64,000 nucleotides of DNA from Orientallactaga sibirica (taxonomy: Eukaryota; Chordata; Mammalia; Rodentia; Dipodidae), in NCBI GenBank assembly GCA_036365145.1, contig JAEOAD010002712.1, positions 3,801,001 to 3,865,000 of the forward strand, given 5' to 3'. Under the pieces are notes generated by a model that worked only from the letters and a program-made list of their open reading frames with translations, was not told where the DNA came from and ran no database searches. Position 1 is the stretch's first letter; each line of letters begins with the position of its first letter. Positions 11,755 to 22,640 of the stretch are shown one piece after another. The translations under genes were made by a program, and so were the position numbers.

Positions 11755-12590
11755 GAGCCCTGACAAGCAGGGTGGGAGGACACGCAGCCACATCAAGCAA
11801 ATCAGCCTCGGAAAGCTCGGCTGTCCTACCACGCGTCCTGTGATGGTTCTGGAGAGACAGACGCTGAAGCAAATGTTTAAAGTATATCTGGCCACTGATC
11901 CTTCTGGCTCAGGCTCAGCCACCTGTCCATCATGAGGTGACCAGCTTCCCCCTCTCTGCCTCCTGGCTGCCATGAGGGGAGCAGCTTTCTCTGCCAGGCC
12001 CTCTTGACCACAATAGGCTGCCTCAGGTGCTGTGACCTAGCCTCCATGGACTGAACTATGAACCAAAATATCTTTCCTTCCTTTTTGTTTTAAATTCTTT
12101 TCTCCCAAGTATTGTAAATTATTGTTATTTAAAAAGAAATTTAAGGGCTAGGGAAATGGCTTAGCAGCTAAGGCATTTGCCTGCAAAGCCTAAGGAACCC
12201 TGTTCGATTTCCCAGGACCCACGTAAGCCAGATGGACAAGGGGGCACATACATCTGGAGTTTGTTTGCAGTGGCTGGAGACCCTAGCGCACCCATTCTCT
12301 CTTTCTCTCTGCCTCTTCCTCTCTCTCTTTCAAATAAATAAATAAACAATTTAAATTTTATTGGTATATGTGGCAGAAGGGGAGGGCCCCAGGGCCTCTT
12401 GCCACTGCAAATGAACACTGGATGCTTGCACCACTTTTTGCATCTGGCTTGACATGAGTGGCTTTAGAATTGAACCCAGGCTGGCAGGCTTTGCAAGTAA
12501 GCACCATTAACTGATAAGCCCTCTTCCCAGCCCCAAATCTTTCCTTCTTCAAGTTGTTTTGTCAGTCATTTTTTTGTCAGGCTGGCTGAT
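11755..12590 (+). mobile_element. Old MaLR (MT/ORR-like) LTR, interrupted by two SINEs
   Basis: 'ctgccatgagg', 'ggactgaactatgaaccaaa' and, after the SINEs, 'ctttccttcttcaagttg' plus 'ggctggctgatacag' follow the 3' half of a rodent MaLR LTR. ID-type SINEs sit at 12147-12352 (+) and 12365-12538 (-). The 5' limit is uncertain. Confidence 0.45.
12147..12538. mobile_element. Two ID-type SINEs in opposite orientation
   Basis: A sense copy (12147-12352) and an antisense copy (12365-12538) abut tail-to-tail, giving a potential hairpin with an A/T-rich centre. Confidence 0.85.
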
Positions 12591-12733
12591 ACAGAAAACA
12601 GTGAAGAATTCATAGATATAAAAAACGTCTGAGGAAGAATCAGCAAAACTTGACACACCTTCGATACAAGAACCTGGGTGTATCCTTTAAAACAACAGTA
12701 AAGCATATCTGCCTTTAAGAAAGTCTACACTCA

Positions 12734-12890
12734 GGACTGGAGAGATGGCTCAGCAGTTAAAGTACTTGCCTGCAAAGCCTATTGACTTAGGTTTGATTCT
12801 CCAGGACCCACATAAAGCCAGATGCACAAGATGCATCAAGTTTGTTTGCAATGGGTGGAGACCCTAATGTGTCCATTCTGTCTCTCTCCT
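12734..12890 (+). mobile_element. ID-type SINE, sense, 3' shortened
   Basis: Head 'ggactggagagatggctcag', with an internal deletion in the body near 12830. Confidence 0.8.
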
Positions 12891-13985
12891 TGCTGGTGCA
12901 GGACTTTGTCCTTCAGAAGGAGTCCCCCAGAATTCATTCATGATCCCCAAGTTTTGGATTCTATCCTATCTTTAACAAAGAATTACTAAAGATGGACTCA
13001 AAAAGGATAACTTATGAATTATCAAGTTTATTTAGGGAAATCACAAATCATGGGGTTTATTTTGAGGGAGATTGGTTTCTAGGAAGAGAGGCTAGAGCAC
13101 AGTCATAAACAAGCGGGAAGCAGAAAACATGCACTCATTTGGAAAACACGACATACTTTATAAGATTTATTTCAAGAAAAATTGAGGGTTTTAGAAGGCC
13201 TGGAGTAACGTCACAAGCATGTGAATCTAGGAGCTTGGGTAGGGAGACTTAGGAGGAACCCACATGGCATCGGCTGCGTGCTCTCCCACGGAGGGCAGTG
13301 AAGAGGGCAAAGGTGAGGCTCAAGGAAAAGTGAAAGGACAGATACCAAAGCAGAGACCAAGAGATTCAGAGGAGAAATGAGTAATGAAGAGGGTCACACG
13401 CATGGTTACCCCAAGTTTAGAGAAAGAACAGAAGTAGCAAGTCTACAGCTGGTGAGAGCACCCACGTGGAGATCTGGAGCGTAAGGGAGCTACTCACATG
13501 GGAGATAGGAGACCCCAGGAGAATCGTACAAGTAATCCAAGTGAGAAGTCCCTCCAAACTATAAAACAGATGATCAAAAAACAGTGCGATGCTCTCCCAC
13601 CCTCACCAGTGGGTGGAGCAAGAGGCCACATCCACGGGTCCAAACAGCACAGGGTAAAAGCCAGGAGATGCAGACACCAGGGTTGTACCAAGAGCAAGGG
13701 AGGGACAGGAAAGCTGCAGCCTCTTTAGCATGACATTCAGCTGTGCAAGGGGAGACCAGATTGGTTTGTAGAGTTGGAGGGTGGGTTATTTAGGTAGTTT
13801 CCTAGACTGTGGGCAGCAGGGGCGCTGTAGATCAGACTCGATCAGACGTGCGGTTCATTTCTGTCCTTGTGTCAGGACAGGGAGGCATCTCCTGGTTCTC
13901 TTTGGGCCTCAATCTCTAACTGAAAGTGTCTTAAAGAAGCTAGCTTTCTGCTATCCCCCTTCAATTCTATCTTTCTTTGCTTGCA
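12891..13985. other. 1.1 kb of unclassified sequence
   Basis: No B1, ID or L1 signature and no protein I recognise. It could be an old LTR element, but I see no clear ends. Overlapping open frames at 13494-13728 on both strands are probably fortuitous. Confidence 0.35.
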
Positions 13986-14010
13986 AATAAATTTTTTAAA
14001 AAAGTAAAGA

Positions 14011-14205
14011 CTGGGCTGGAGGGATGGCTTGGTGGTTAAGGCATTTGCCTACAAAGGCAAAGGACCCAGGTTCTATTCCCCAGGACCCATGGTAGTTAGA
14101 TGCACAAGGGGGCGCACGTGTCTTGAATTCATTTGCAGGGGCTGGAGGCCCTGGCAAGCCCATTCTCCCTCCCCCCTTCTCTGTCAAATAAGTAAAAATA
14201 AATTT
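14011..14205 (+). mobile_element. ID-type SINE nested at the NOP56 pseudogene target site
   Basis: Complete SINE starting 'ggctggagggatggcttggt'. Its left flank AAAAAAGTAAAGACTG is the left target duplication of the NOP56 retrocopy. The tail 'aaataagtaaaaataaa' could be a decayed second copy of that site. Confidence 0.85.
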
Positions 14206-14702
14206 TGTGTGTGTGTGTGTGTGAATTTGTTTTTATTGGGGTTAATGGACATGGGATGTACAAGGTCACCTTTGGGGCATGCCCCGTGCCCCCATGGAAT
14301 GTCCAGTCGACTCCTGGGATGTTTCTGTGACTTTTTTTTTTTTTTTTTGACACTGGTCTTGTTGCGGAAGCCTCTTCCGGCCCACTGCTAACCAGTTCCT
14401 CCGTAGAAGAGAATTTTCTCTTCTTGCAGACACTCTTTTTGCCCACCTCTTCTGGTTCATTTACCATTTCTTCCTTAGATGACTTTTTCCTCTTGGGAAG
14501 ACTGGTGCTGCCACTAGCCTCTTCCTCAAGGTCACTAGCCAACTCCTCCTTGGAAAAAGCGTTCTTTTTCTTGGGCTTAGGGAGAGAGACAGGTGAGTCT
14601 TCCATTCCATTTTCCTGAGGAGCCTCCTGGGGCTTTTGTTTCTTTTTCTTTTTGGGTTTTTCACATGTCTCCTCACACTCTTCTGGAGTACTGCTGCTGT
14701 AA
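14206..14702 (-). pseudogene. NOP56: NOP56 processed pseudogene, 5'-truncated 3' end
   Basis: On the minus strand, residues from STPEECEE through KPKKKKKQKPQEAPQENGME, SKEEL, PKRKKS and SSGPEEA to KKKKK match the lysine/glutamate-rich C-terminal tail of NOP56. NOP56 is a core box C/D snoRNP protein of the nucleolus. Only about the last 130 codons remain; the NOP5/snoRNA-binding domains are absent. Near the end a frameshift replaces the normal terminus, and a UTR-like stretch with AATAAA (14232-14237, minus) follows. The 5' break falls inside a codon, and near-identical direct repeats of up to 30 bp (about 13986-14012 and 14703-14732) flank the insertion. This indicates L1-mediated retrotransposition. 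The A-tail seems to have decayed to (AC)n (14204-14222). The 201-codon open frame across it is a relic. Confidence 0.85.
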
Positions 14703-14878
14703 AATATATTTTTTAAAAAAGTAAAAACTGCCAAAAATCCTTTAAGCCTTTAATAAGTGAAGACTGCAAAAAAAAAAAAATGTATGTTAGAACATGGCCA
14801 CGTTTCATGCATCTTCATTTGGAGCTAAAGGACGAAAGCAGAGAACAAGTGTGATCATTGTAGAAAACACAGCAACCA

Positions 14879-14963
14879 ATCTGCGGCCACACCACCGGAA
14901 CACACCCATCTCCTCGGATCCCAGAAGCTAAGCAGGAGCTGGCCTTCTTAGTACTTGGCTGGG
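14879..14963 (+). pseudogene. 5S rRNA retropseudogene, 3'-truncated
   Basis: Aligns to 5S rRNA from its first bases: 'tctgcggccacaccacc', then the box A region 'agaagctaagcagg', then 'ttagtacttggctggg'. Real 5S has about 120 nt; this copy stops after about 85, so the end of the internal promoter (box C) and the 3' stem are missing. It is flanked by 17-bp direct repeats, AGAAAACACAGCAACCA (14862-14878) and AGAAAATACAGCAACCA (14964-14980). These mark it as an L1-type insertion, not part of a 5S cluster. Not expected to be transcribed. Confidence 0.85.
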
Positions 14964-14980
14964 AGAAAATACAGCAACCA

Positions 14981-15159
14981 GAATCACTTGCCAGCATGGG
15001 ATCTTGGGGGTGGGTGTTAGCATAGCACAGGGCTGTCGCGGTTGTGTTTGAAGCTTCTCACAAGATCCTTTGATGTCTTTTTCCACTCGACTGCCTCAGT
15101 CCCTTGGTGGAATTGGCACCTCTAAAATGGTACCTCTATAATTTCTAAAATTATATCTT
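14981..15159. other. Short unique stretch
   Basis: Nothing recognised. Confidence 0.3.
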
Positions 15160-15538
15160 CTTTTCTTACTTATATCCATTTCATTATTTTCTCTTGCTTT
15201 GACTAAGATTTTAAGCACTATATTATGAGTGGTGAGAATGGCCACCCTCACCTAATTCCTGATTTTAGAGGAAATGCTGGCTACAGATGTCTCACACTTG
15301 GCATATACTCTTTCTAATTCTGCTTTCTTTGGAGCTTTTGGCATGAATGGGTGTTAAATTCTATAAAAGGTTTTTTGTCATCTATTGATTTGTGTCCTTA
15401 ATTCTGTGTATATATGTCTGGTGACTTGCATATGTTGAACCATCCTTTAATCCTTGGAATGAAACCAACTTGATCATATGATATAATCTTTTCAATGTGA
15501 TGTTAAAATCAGTCCACAAGTATTTTATAAAAGAATTT
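15160..15538 (-). mobile_element. L1 ORF2 reverse-transcriptase fragment, antisense
   Basis: 'catatgttgaaccatccttt', 'aaccaacttgatcat' and 'gatataatcttttcaatgtg' are antisense L1 ORF2 RT text in the usual order. Decayed. Confidence 0.7.
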
Positions 15539-15744
15539 TGGGGCTGGAGAGATGGTTTAGCAGTTAAGCGCTTGCCTGTGAAGCCTAAGGACCCCGGTTC
15601 AAGGCTCCATTCTCCAGGACCCACGTAAGCCAGATGGACAAGGGGGTGCATGCATCTGGAGTTCATTTGCAGTGGCTGGAGGCCCTGGTGAGCCCAATCT
15701 CTCTCTCTCTACCTGTCTATTTCTGTATCTCCCTCTCTCTCAAA

Positions 15745-15787
<43 letters not shown>

Positions 15788-16021
15788 AATATTTTAAAAA
15801 AAGAATTTTGGGGCTGGAGAGATGGCTTAGGGGTTAAGGCGCCTGCCTCCTAAGCCTAAGAACACTGGTTCTAATCTCCAGCGGTTCCAATCGCCAGGTC
15901 CCACGTTTAACCAGATGCAAAGTGATGCAAGGGCGCAATGCCGCACTTGACCACAAGGGGGCACACACATCTGGATTTCGTTCGCAGCAGCTGACACACT
16001 GCTGCAGTGCCCATCTCTGTC

Positions 16022-16057
<36 letters not shown>

Positions 16058-16080
16058 AAAAAATAATAATAATAAAAAAA
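15539..16080 (+). mobile_element. Common ID-type SINE then long-variant ID-type SINE, sense
   Basis: Common form at 15539-15792 with a 60-bp (AAAT)n tail. The long variant (15809-16080) contains 'gatgcaagggcgcaatgccg'. Both are preceded by 'agaattttgg', so the second inserted at or duplicated the same site. Confidence 0.9.
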
Positions 16081-16454
16081 GAATTTTGTCCCACCACCAC
16101 CCATCACCATACCTTTAAAAAAATTTGAAATTGTTTCATCAATAAAAGTCTTTAGCTTCCTTTTCCAGCTGTGTCCACACCCAGTTCTGTGTCAGGATGA
16201 TGGTGGCTCCATCAGTAAGTTAGGAAGCCTTTCTTCTCCTCCTTCTCTTCCTGTTTGACAGTGGGACAGTGTGAGGAGCATTGGTATTCGATTTATTTTT
16301 AGTCAGGCACAATTCAAGAGTAAACCAAACTGGTGCTAGAATTTTCTTTGTTGGAAGACTCCTTATTTCTGCTTTAATCTGTTGGTTAGTACAGATCTGG
16401 AATATATATATTATATATTATTTTCTTCTTGATTCAGTTTTGGAAGGTCTTGTG
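16081..16454. other. Unique sequence
   Basis: No recognised gene. The upstream part of a 153-codon open frame (16281-16742) lies here; its downstream half is LTR sequence, so the frame is fortuitous. Confidence 0.35.
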
Positions 16455-16745
16455 GGCTGCAGCAGTTACCTTCTCATTACTGGGACAAACACCAGACCAG
16501 AAACAATTTATGGAAGGAGAGAGTCTATGATTTCAGACATAAGATTCCAGGGGAAACTTCTTCAAGGCAGAAGAAGCCGGCTCACTTCCTCATTCATCCA
16601 TAACCGAGAGAAAACCCACAACACCAGCACGAACAGCCAGAGCTCAAGCTGGTTCTCTGCACACCTAGCAGGCCTGGGCCACAACATCCACCCCAGTGAC
16701 ACGCCTGCTCCAGCAGGACTCTGCCTGCTAAAGAGTGTGTAGGAA
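16455..16745 (-). mobile_element. MaLR-like LTR, antisense
   Basis: 'gcagttaccttctcattact' matches the terminal text of the LTR at 40.6 kb; 'ctccagcaggact' type text continues. Ends are not resolved. Confidence 0.5.
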
Positions 16746-18714
16746 GTTTAATCAAAAATAACTGAGTCCATCAAGAAAATAAATGACAATAAATGTTGGT
16801 GAGGATGAGGAAAAAGGGGAACCCTTCTACATTGTTGGTGAGAATGTAATCTGGTACAGGCATTGTGGAAATCAGTGTGGAGGTTCCTGAGACAGCTAAA
16901 AATAGATTTACCATATGATCCAGCTATACCACTCCTAGGCATATATCCTAAGGACTCGCCTCACTACCTTAGAGATACTTGCTCAACCATGTTTATTACT
17001 GCTCTATTCATAATAGCTAGGAAATGGAACCAGCCTAGATGTCCCTCCACAGATGAGTGGATAATGAAGACGTGGCACATTTACACAATGGAGTTCTATT
17101 CAGCAGTAAAGACAAATTAAAGTATGAAATTTGCAGGGAAACGGATGGATCTGGAAAGGATTACACTAAGCGAGGTAGCCCATGCCCAGAAAGTCAAACA
17201 TCACATGTTCTCTCTTGTATGTGGATCCTAGCTACAAATGTATAGACTTGTGTGTGAGCTGGAACCAAAAATCAGTAAGCAGCTGGGCGTGGTGGCGCAC
17301 GCCTTTAATCCCAGCACTCGGGAGGCAGAGGTAGGAGGATCGCTAAGAGTTCGAGGCCACCCTGAGACTACATAGTTAATTCCAGGTCAGCCTGGACCAG
17401 AGTGAGACCCTACCTTGAAAAACCAAAAAAAAAAAAAAAAAAAAAATCAGTAGCAGAGGCCAGTAAGCTAGAAAAAGATTATAAGTGAAAGAGGAGAGGG
17501 ATGGACTTAAGGGGATGGCATTGTATATATGTAAGTAGAAGAACAGATTACAGGGAGGGGAGAAGCCCAAGTGAGACCAGGGGTTAGAATGTGTAAAAGA
17601 AGGGCAGGGGGGAGGATCAGTAGAAATTCAAGATATTCTGAATAAGACATATGAAAACCTACTTTTAAAAATAATGGCACATCCAGAAGCCATAGATTGT
17701 TACTAGAAAATTTTCAGTGCCAGGGATGGGATAACTTCCAGTGAGTTGTTGGCCAAGGAGGCCCCTGTTGCCTCCAAAACATTACAGGCTATTGCCAAGG
17801 CCCTTGGTTTCCCACGAGTAACAGATGGTAAGACCCTATTGCTGAAGACTTCACATGCCTGGGCAGCAAGGTCACTGAGAAATCAAGCTGGTGCTGAGAA
17901 GAAAACCTTCTCCCTGTAGACCAAACAACTGAAATCTGGAAAAAGCTGCAATGCATGCAACCATATGGGAGACAGAAGTCATCAGCAGTGAAAACAGTGG
18001 ACACTGGAAGCCTCAAGTTTGACCAGACAGGCTAAATGACCAAACGAGTACAATCGTGGCATGTCTGCTCTGGGGAAACCAACTGCTCTCTAATTGGACT
18101 GGAGGCCCACTCTATGGGAGGGAATACATGCCTGGTACTGAAAACCTAATCAAAAGCCTATGGCAGGGAGGCCATGAGCCTTAGGGGTGTAAAGCCTGCT
18201 CTTGTCTGGCTAAATGTATATATTATTACCACCAATCTGCCCTGGGGGCACTACACTTAATGTTCATGTTCACATATTAATGCTACTCTCACTTCTGGTT
18301 AGAGAAACTTCTCTTTTCAGATGGTGATGACCACTGGGATGATCCAAAAGGCAACATAGTGCTGAGAAGAAGGGACGGAGGAGTGCCCAGCACTGAAACA
18401 CCTCTGTCACACCCTCCAAGGCCCAGGATCCATTGCCGAAGAGGTGGCGGAAAGAATGTAAGAGCCAAAGGAAGGGTATGACTCCTTACAGTGCAACCAT
18501 CCAGACAGAAATTGGCCTTGATATCCATGACCTTGCAGTGCCTAGCAATACCTTCCAAGACCCTCATAATAGTAAAAAAAAAAAAAAAAGATGATGACAT
18601 CAAAATAAAAGAAAGACTAATGGAGAGAGGGAGGGGATTTGATGGAGAGTGGAGTTGTGAAAGGGAAAGTGGGGGAGGGGAGGAAATTATCATGGTTTAT
18701 TGTCTGTGTAGCAG
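16746..18714 (+). mobile_element. 5'-truncated L1: ORF2 C-terminus plus long 3' UTR
   Basis: At 16863-17120 an 85-codon stretch encodes the L1 ORF2 C-terminus ([53 protein letters not shown]). Upstream only about 115 bp remain. After the ORF2 end comes a 3' UTR of about 1.3 kb with 'ggatgatccaaaaggcaaca' and 'accttgcagtgcctagcaat', ending near 18714. A B1 lies inside at 17281-17440. The same UTR recurs inverted at 37.4, 50.1 and 50.8 kb, so it marks one lineage-specific L1 family. The copy is inactive. Confidence 0.8.
17281..17440 (+). mobile_element. B1 SINE nested in the L1
   Basis: 'ctgggcgtggtggcgcacgc' start and a 22-bp A-tail. 'aatcagtagc' occurs at both edges (before 17281 as 'aaaatcagtaag'), consistent with a target duplication. 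Confidence 0.85.
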
Positions 18715-19065
18715 ACAGCTTCAAGTTTGCTGAGATGAACTTCCAGACCAGGCAAAGTTATGGAGGAAGGGATATTTATTGACACTTACAGATCCAGGGG
18801 AAGTTCCATAATGGCAGAAGAAGCTGGCCTGCCTTCACAGGACCAAACACAGAGAGAGCAAAGCCACAAGCCAAAAGCCACACAGCACAGCACACCTCAG
18901 GAACTCCAGCTAGGCACACTTTGCATATATTTAGATTGGAATCTCAAACCCACCACCACACCTTAAGATCCACCCAGAGACACTGCCTCCAGCCAGGTGG
19001 CTGCAGATGCAAACTACAAACTAATAAAACAATATATTGGGGGCATCTATTCAAACTCCCACAGG
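18715..19065 (-). mobile_element. LTR-like element inserted before an L1 3' end (tentative)
   Basis: 'ggatatttattgacacttac', 'ggggaagttccataatggca' and 'cacccagagacactgcctcc' follow the antisense MaLR layout seen at 22.3 kb, but the similarity is low. Confidence 0.4.
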
Positions 19066-19202
19066 ACTGGTTGGGAAGAAGGAGTTCTACAGGAGGGGGA
19101 TGGAGATGAGGGGTCAAGAGAAAGTCAGGAATGGGAGGAGAACATGATCAAAATGCATTATATACATGTATAAAAATCATCAATACATAAAAAAATTTAA
19201 AA
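19066..19202 (+). mobile_element. L1 3' terminus, sense
   Basis: 'gaacatgatcaaaatgcatt' then 'aaaaatcatcaatacataaa' is a typical rodent L1 3' end. Confidence 0.6.
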
Positions 19203-19469
19203 GTTGGCCTGGAATTTCTACACGTTTGGGGTAGAAAGTCCTTACCTGCACTTTAGCTCAATCTGCCAAATAGTTGTATATTTCTACTTAACCTCTGAAC
19301 CATGGTCATTTGGCTTCCCCTCCTCCTATTCCATAGTAAATCCTTCTGCTGTAATCTCAAAGTGGTCGCCAAGTGACCCCCTGGATCCACGATCTCTACA
19401 GCATATACCTTACTGTGTGGAGCACACAGCTCTGACCCTCGCTTTTCCTCCAGAGCCTTTTTATTTTTT
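19203..19469. other. Unique sequence
   Basis: Nothing recognised. Confidence 0.3.
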
Positions 19470-19960
19470 GTGTTTGCATGCTGTGTACATGTGTGTATAG
19501 ACACGTGTATGTCATAATGAACTTGTAGAGGTCAGAGGATAGCCTTGGGATGTTGGTCCTCTCTCTCACCTTGTTAGAGACAAGGTCACATCTCTCTCTC
19601 TTTTTTTGGTTTTTCCAAGGTAGGGTCTCACTCTAGCTCAGGCTGACCTGGAATTCACTATGTAGTCTCAGGCTGGCCTCGAACTCACAGCGATCCTCCT
19701 ACCTCTGCCTCCTGAGTGGCGCCACCATGCCCGGCTTCACAGGGTCTTTCTTGCTGTTTGCCACTGGGAAAGCCAAACTAGCTGGTCCAGAGCTCCGGAA
19801 ACCTCCTGACTCTGCCTCCCAGTGCTGTAGATGCACTGGGATTATAGATGTGACTATCACTGTGCATCCAGCTTTGCGTGGTGCTGGGGATCCAGACTCG
19901 GGTTGGCAGGCTGTGGAGCAAGGGCCTTTGACCCCTGAGCCATCTCCTCAGCCCCTCCCC
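19470..19960 (-). mobile_element. B4-like SINE split by an antisense B1
   Basis: B4-like text on both sides ('gaggtcagaggatagccttg' and 'ggggatccagactcgggttg ... gagccatctcctcagcccc') is split by an antisense B1 at 19603-19735. Confidence 0.65.
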
Positions 19961-20012
19961 CTAAGTTCCCATGAGGCCACATCCTCACATCTGAGTGTTC
20001 CTGCTGAGTGTC

Positions 20013-20549
20013 TGTATTAGTTAGGGATCTCTAGAGGAACAGAATGGACAGAATGAATTGTATTAAAAGGGGATTTATTGGATTAGCTTACACAGTCCAG
20101 CAATAGCAGGTTGCAGGTCCGAGAGTCAAGAAACCCGGTAGCTGCTCAGTGCACGAGGCTGGAGGCCTCAGCAGTCCCAATCCGGCACTGAAGGCCTGGA
20201 GGCTTCCTGGAGAGATGCTGCTCTTCAGTCCACCCTGGTCTTCAGTCCACACTGGAGAGCAGCAACACCAAGCAGCAAGTACCAAGCAGAAAACACCAAG
20301 CAGCTAGTAGCACTGGCAGCCAGGTGGGAGAGAGAGAGCCTTTCTTCCCAGAGCTCCTTTTTATCAACCAGCCCCCTCCTCCAAGAGGGGCCGCCCACTC
20401 TGGGCCGCCCACTCTGGGGGAAGGCTTACCCCTGGGGGAAGGATTCTTCCTTTAGTTAATCCTTCCTAGAGGCAACCTCAGAAACACACTTATGAGGAAT
20501 GTCTGTGGATTCCTAAACAAATCAAGTTGACACAAACTTAACCATCACA
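20013..20549 (-). mobile_element. Solo LTR with 5-bp target duplication (ERVL/MaLR-like)
   Basis: A 537-bp element running TGTATTAG to CATCACA, bounded by GTGTC on both sides (20008-20012 and 20550-20554). The 5-bp duplication fits the ERVL/MaLR class. Antisense orientation is inferred from similarity of the reverse complement (TGTGATGGTTAA start) to mammalian LTRs. A short tandem repeat (ggccgcccactctg, twice) lies at 20389-20417. Confidence 0.7.
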
Positions 20550-20554
20550 GTGTC

Positions 20555-20974
20555 TGATGGCTGTGAGATGACTGTGTAATCTGTAGATTTACACAAGTGT
20601 CTCTGAGCTCTAGACTGGTCTACCCAGCTGCTTACTTGATATGTCTCTATAACACCCTTCTAGCACTTCAGCTTTTCAAAATGAAACACAGTTTCCCCAA
20701 ATCTGCTTTGAGATGTGGGGAGGAGTGGAGTGGCATCTCTTCTTCAGGAACGTCAAAGCAGGGGACATCTTACACTGATGGAGGGGAGGGGTTGTGGCTC
20801 CTCCGACAATTAGGCACCCAGTTAGGCTTCTTGGGTCCTGGGCATGGTAGAATAAAGATCTTACACAGAAGGGAGATCTTCGGGACTCAAGCCATGGCAG
20901 AGAACCAGGGCTCAGTTAAGCGGAGGCAGGAAAGTCTTCAGAGAAGAGAGCTAGTTGAACTTCAGTTGAATTTT
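20555..20974. other. Unique sequence
   Basis: A 127-codon open frame spans it with no recognisable domain and no context; not called. Confidence 0.35.
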
Positions 20975-21222
20975 TTTTGAGGCAAGCCCAACAGACTGCC
21001 CCCCCTTTTTTATGGGAGGGGGGGAGAAAGAGAGAAAGAATTGGTACACCAGGGTCTCCAGCCGCTGCAGTCGAATTCCAGATGTGTGCCACCCTGTGCT
21101 CATGTGTGACCTTGTCCATACATCACCTTGTGAATCTGGCTTATGTGGGATCTGGGGAGTTGAACATGGTTCCTTAGGCTTCGCAGGCAAGCACCTTAAC
21201 CACTAAGCCATCTCTCCAGCCC
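20975..21222 (-). mobile_element. ID-type SINE, antisense
   Basis: Ends 'taaccactaagccatctctc cagcc'. A 30-bp extra stretch near 21093-21125 lengthens the body. Confidence 0.8.
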
Positions 21223-21754
21223 ACAGTTTCTTTTTTCTTTCAGGGCAAGTTTTGGTGAGCACAACAAAGAGAGGCACTAGCTGCAAGGAAAGAAATCAGA
21301 CACAAGCACTCATTAGTGTGTGAAGGGTCTTCCGGGAGCCAGTGTGTATCCTACCATCTTTTCTCCCATGGAACCCAGCGTGTCTGGGGCATTCTGAACT
21401 CCAAAAATGATTTGAAAAATGTATAATGACACTCCTGTAAATAACTTTCAATTATTTTTCATTGGACAAGGAGTGTGGTAAAAGATCCTTTTATCTTTTG
21501 ATAAGGGGAAATGAAAAGGATGGATAATTGCTTTAAGTGTTTGGAAGGCTATAACCCAATTTTACAGAAACTGAAAAATGCCTACTGGTTTAACACAGCG
21601 GGGTGTAATAATCACACTATCACATCCTTCCCCTGTCTTCAAAGTCCCAGGCTGGAATCCCCCTGCAGGCAGCTTTTCCTTTCTGGTCATCTGTAAGGCA
21701 AACAGAATTTCAGTGGCCATCGCTTGCCGCGTGCTTTTCCTATGAGCCGATTAG
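21223..21754. other. Unique sequence
   Basis: No repeat or exon recognised. Confidence 0.35.
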
Positions 21755-22060
21755 AAGCAGTTTTTTTTTTTTTTTTTTCGAGGTAGGGTCTCACTCTGGC
21801 CCAGGCTGACCTGGAATTCACTATGTAATCTCAGGGTGGCCTTGAACTCATGGCGATCCTCCTACCTCTGCCTCCCGAGTTCTGGGATTCTGGGATTAAA
21901 GGCGTGCGCCACCACACCCGGCTTTGTGTTGTTTTGAGACAAAGTCTCATGTAGCCCAGATTGACTTTTAACTTACTATGTAGTTGAGGCTGCCCTTGGC
22001 CTTGAATTCCTGATTCTCCTGCCTCCTCCTTCCAAATTACAGGTTGGCCCACTATGTCCA
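21755..22060 (-). mobile_element. Two antisense B1 copies, one young and one old
   Basis: A 22-bp T run leads into a well-kept B1 (21777-21920). A diverged B1 follows (21925-22060). Confidence 0.8.
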
Positions 22061-22099
22061 TCGCCGATTAGAAGTTTTGTTAATAATAAAAATTACATG

Positions 22100-22255
22100 A
22101 GGGGTTATGGAACTCAGTGCTTAAAAGTGCTTGCTTCCAAAACCTCCCAGGCTGGGTCCGCTTTCCTAGCCACCCTCATAAAGTCGGACAGACATTCATT
22201 TTCATCAGCAAGGGACCCTGGCTGGCATGCCTGTACATACATGCATGTACAAATA
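22100..22255 (+). mobile_element. B4-like SINE, sense, diverged
   Basis: 'ggttatggaactcagtgctt' head and an 'aaataaataaatag' tail. Confidence 0.5.
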
Positions 22256-22285
22256 AATAAATAGAAATTTGAAAAAATTACATAT

Positions 22286-22640
22286 TGTTGCAGTCAGGTT
22301 TGCATTGCTGGCCGAAATCACCTGACCAAGAGCAGCTTTTGGAAAAAAAAAAAAAAGGGTTTATTTTGGCTTATAGGCTCGAGGGAAAGCTCCATGATGG
22401 CAGGGGAAAATGATGCCATGAGCAGAAGGTGGACATCACCTCCTGGCCAACATCAGGTGGACAACAGGAACAGGAGAGTGTGCCAAACATTGACAAAGGG
22501 ACACTGGCTATAATACCCATAAGCCTGCCCCCAACAATACACTGCCTCCAGGAGGTGTTAATTCCCAAATCTCCATCAACTGGGAACCTAGCATTCAGAA
22601 CACCTATGTTTATGCGGGACACCTGAATCAGACCACCACA
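22286..22640 (-). repeat. 3' LTR of the MaLR element
   Basis: Aligns along its length to 23826-24178 with scattered substitutions. The poly-T/A stretch at 22340-22353 differs in length from the partner LTR. Confidence 0.85.

Noticed and set aside
14129..14734. A functional NOP56-like gene of 201 codons
   Set aside because: It has no 5' domains, it is frameshifted near the end, and it runs into SINE sequence; a processed pseudogene explains all of it.
16281..16742. 153-codon plus-strand frame
   Set aside because: Its second half is antisense LTR sequence and its first half matches nothing known.
20975..21222. Potential tRNA gene in ID-type SINE heads throughout
   Set aside because: The heads are tRNA-derived with box A/B-like text but lack a foldable complete cloverleaf; they are SINE promoters, not tRNA genes.
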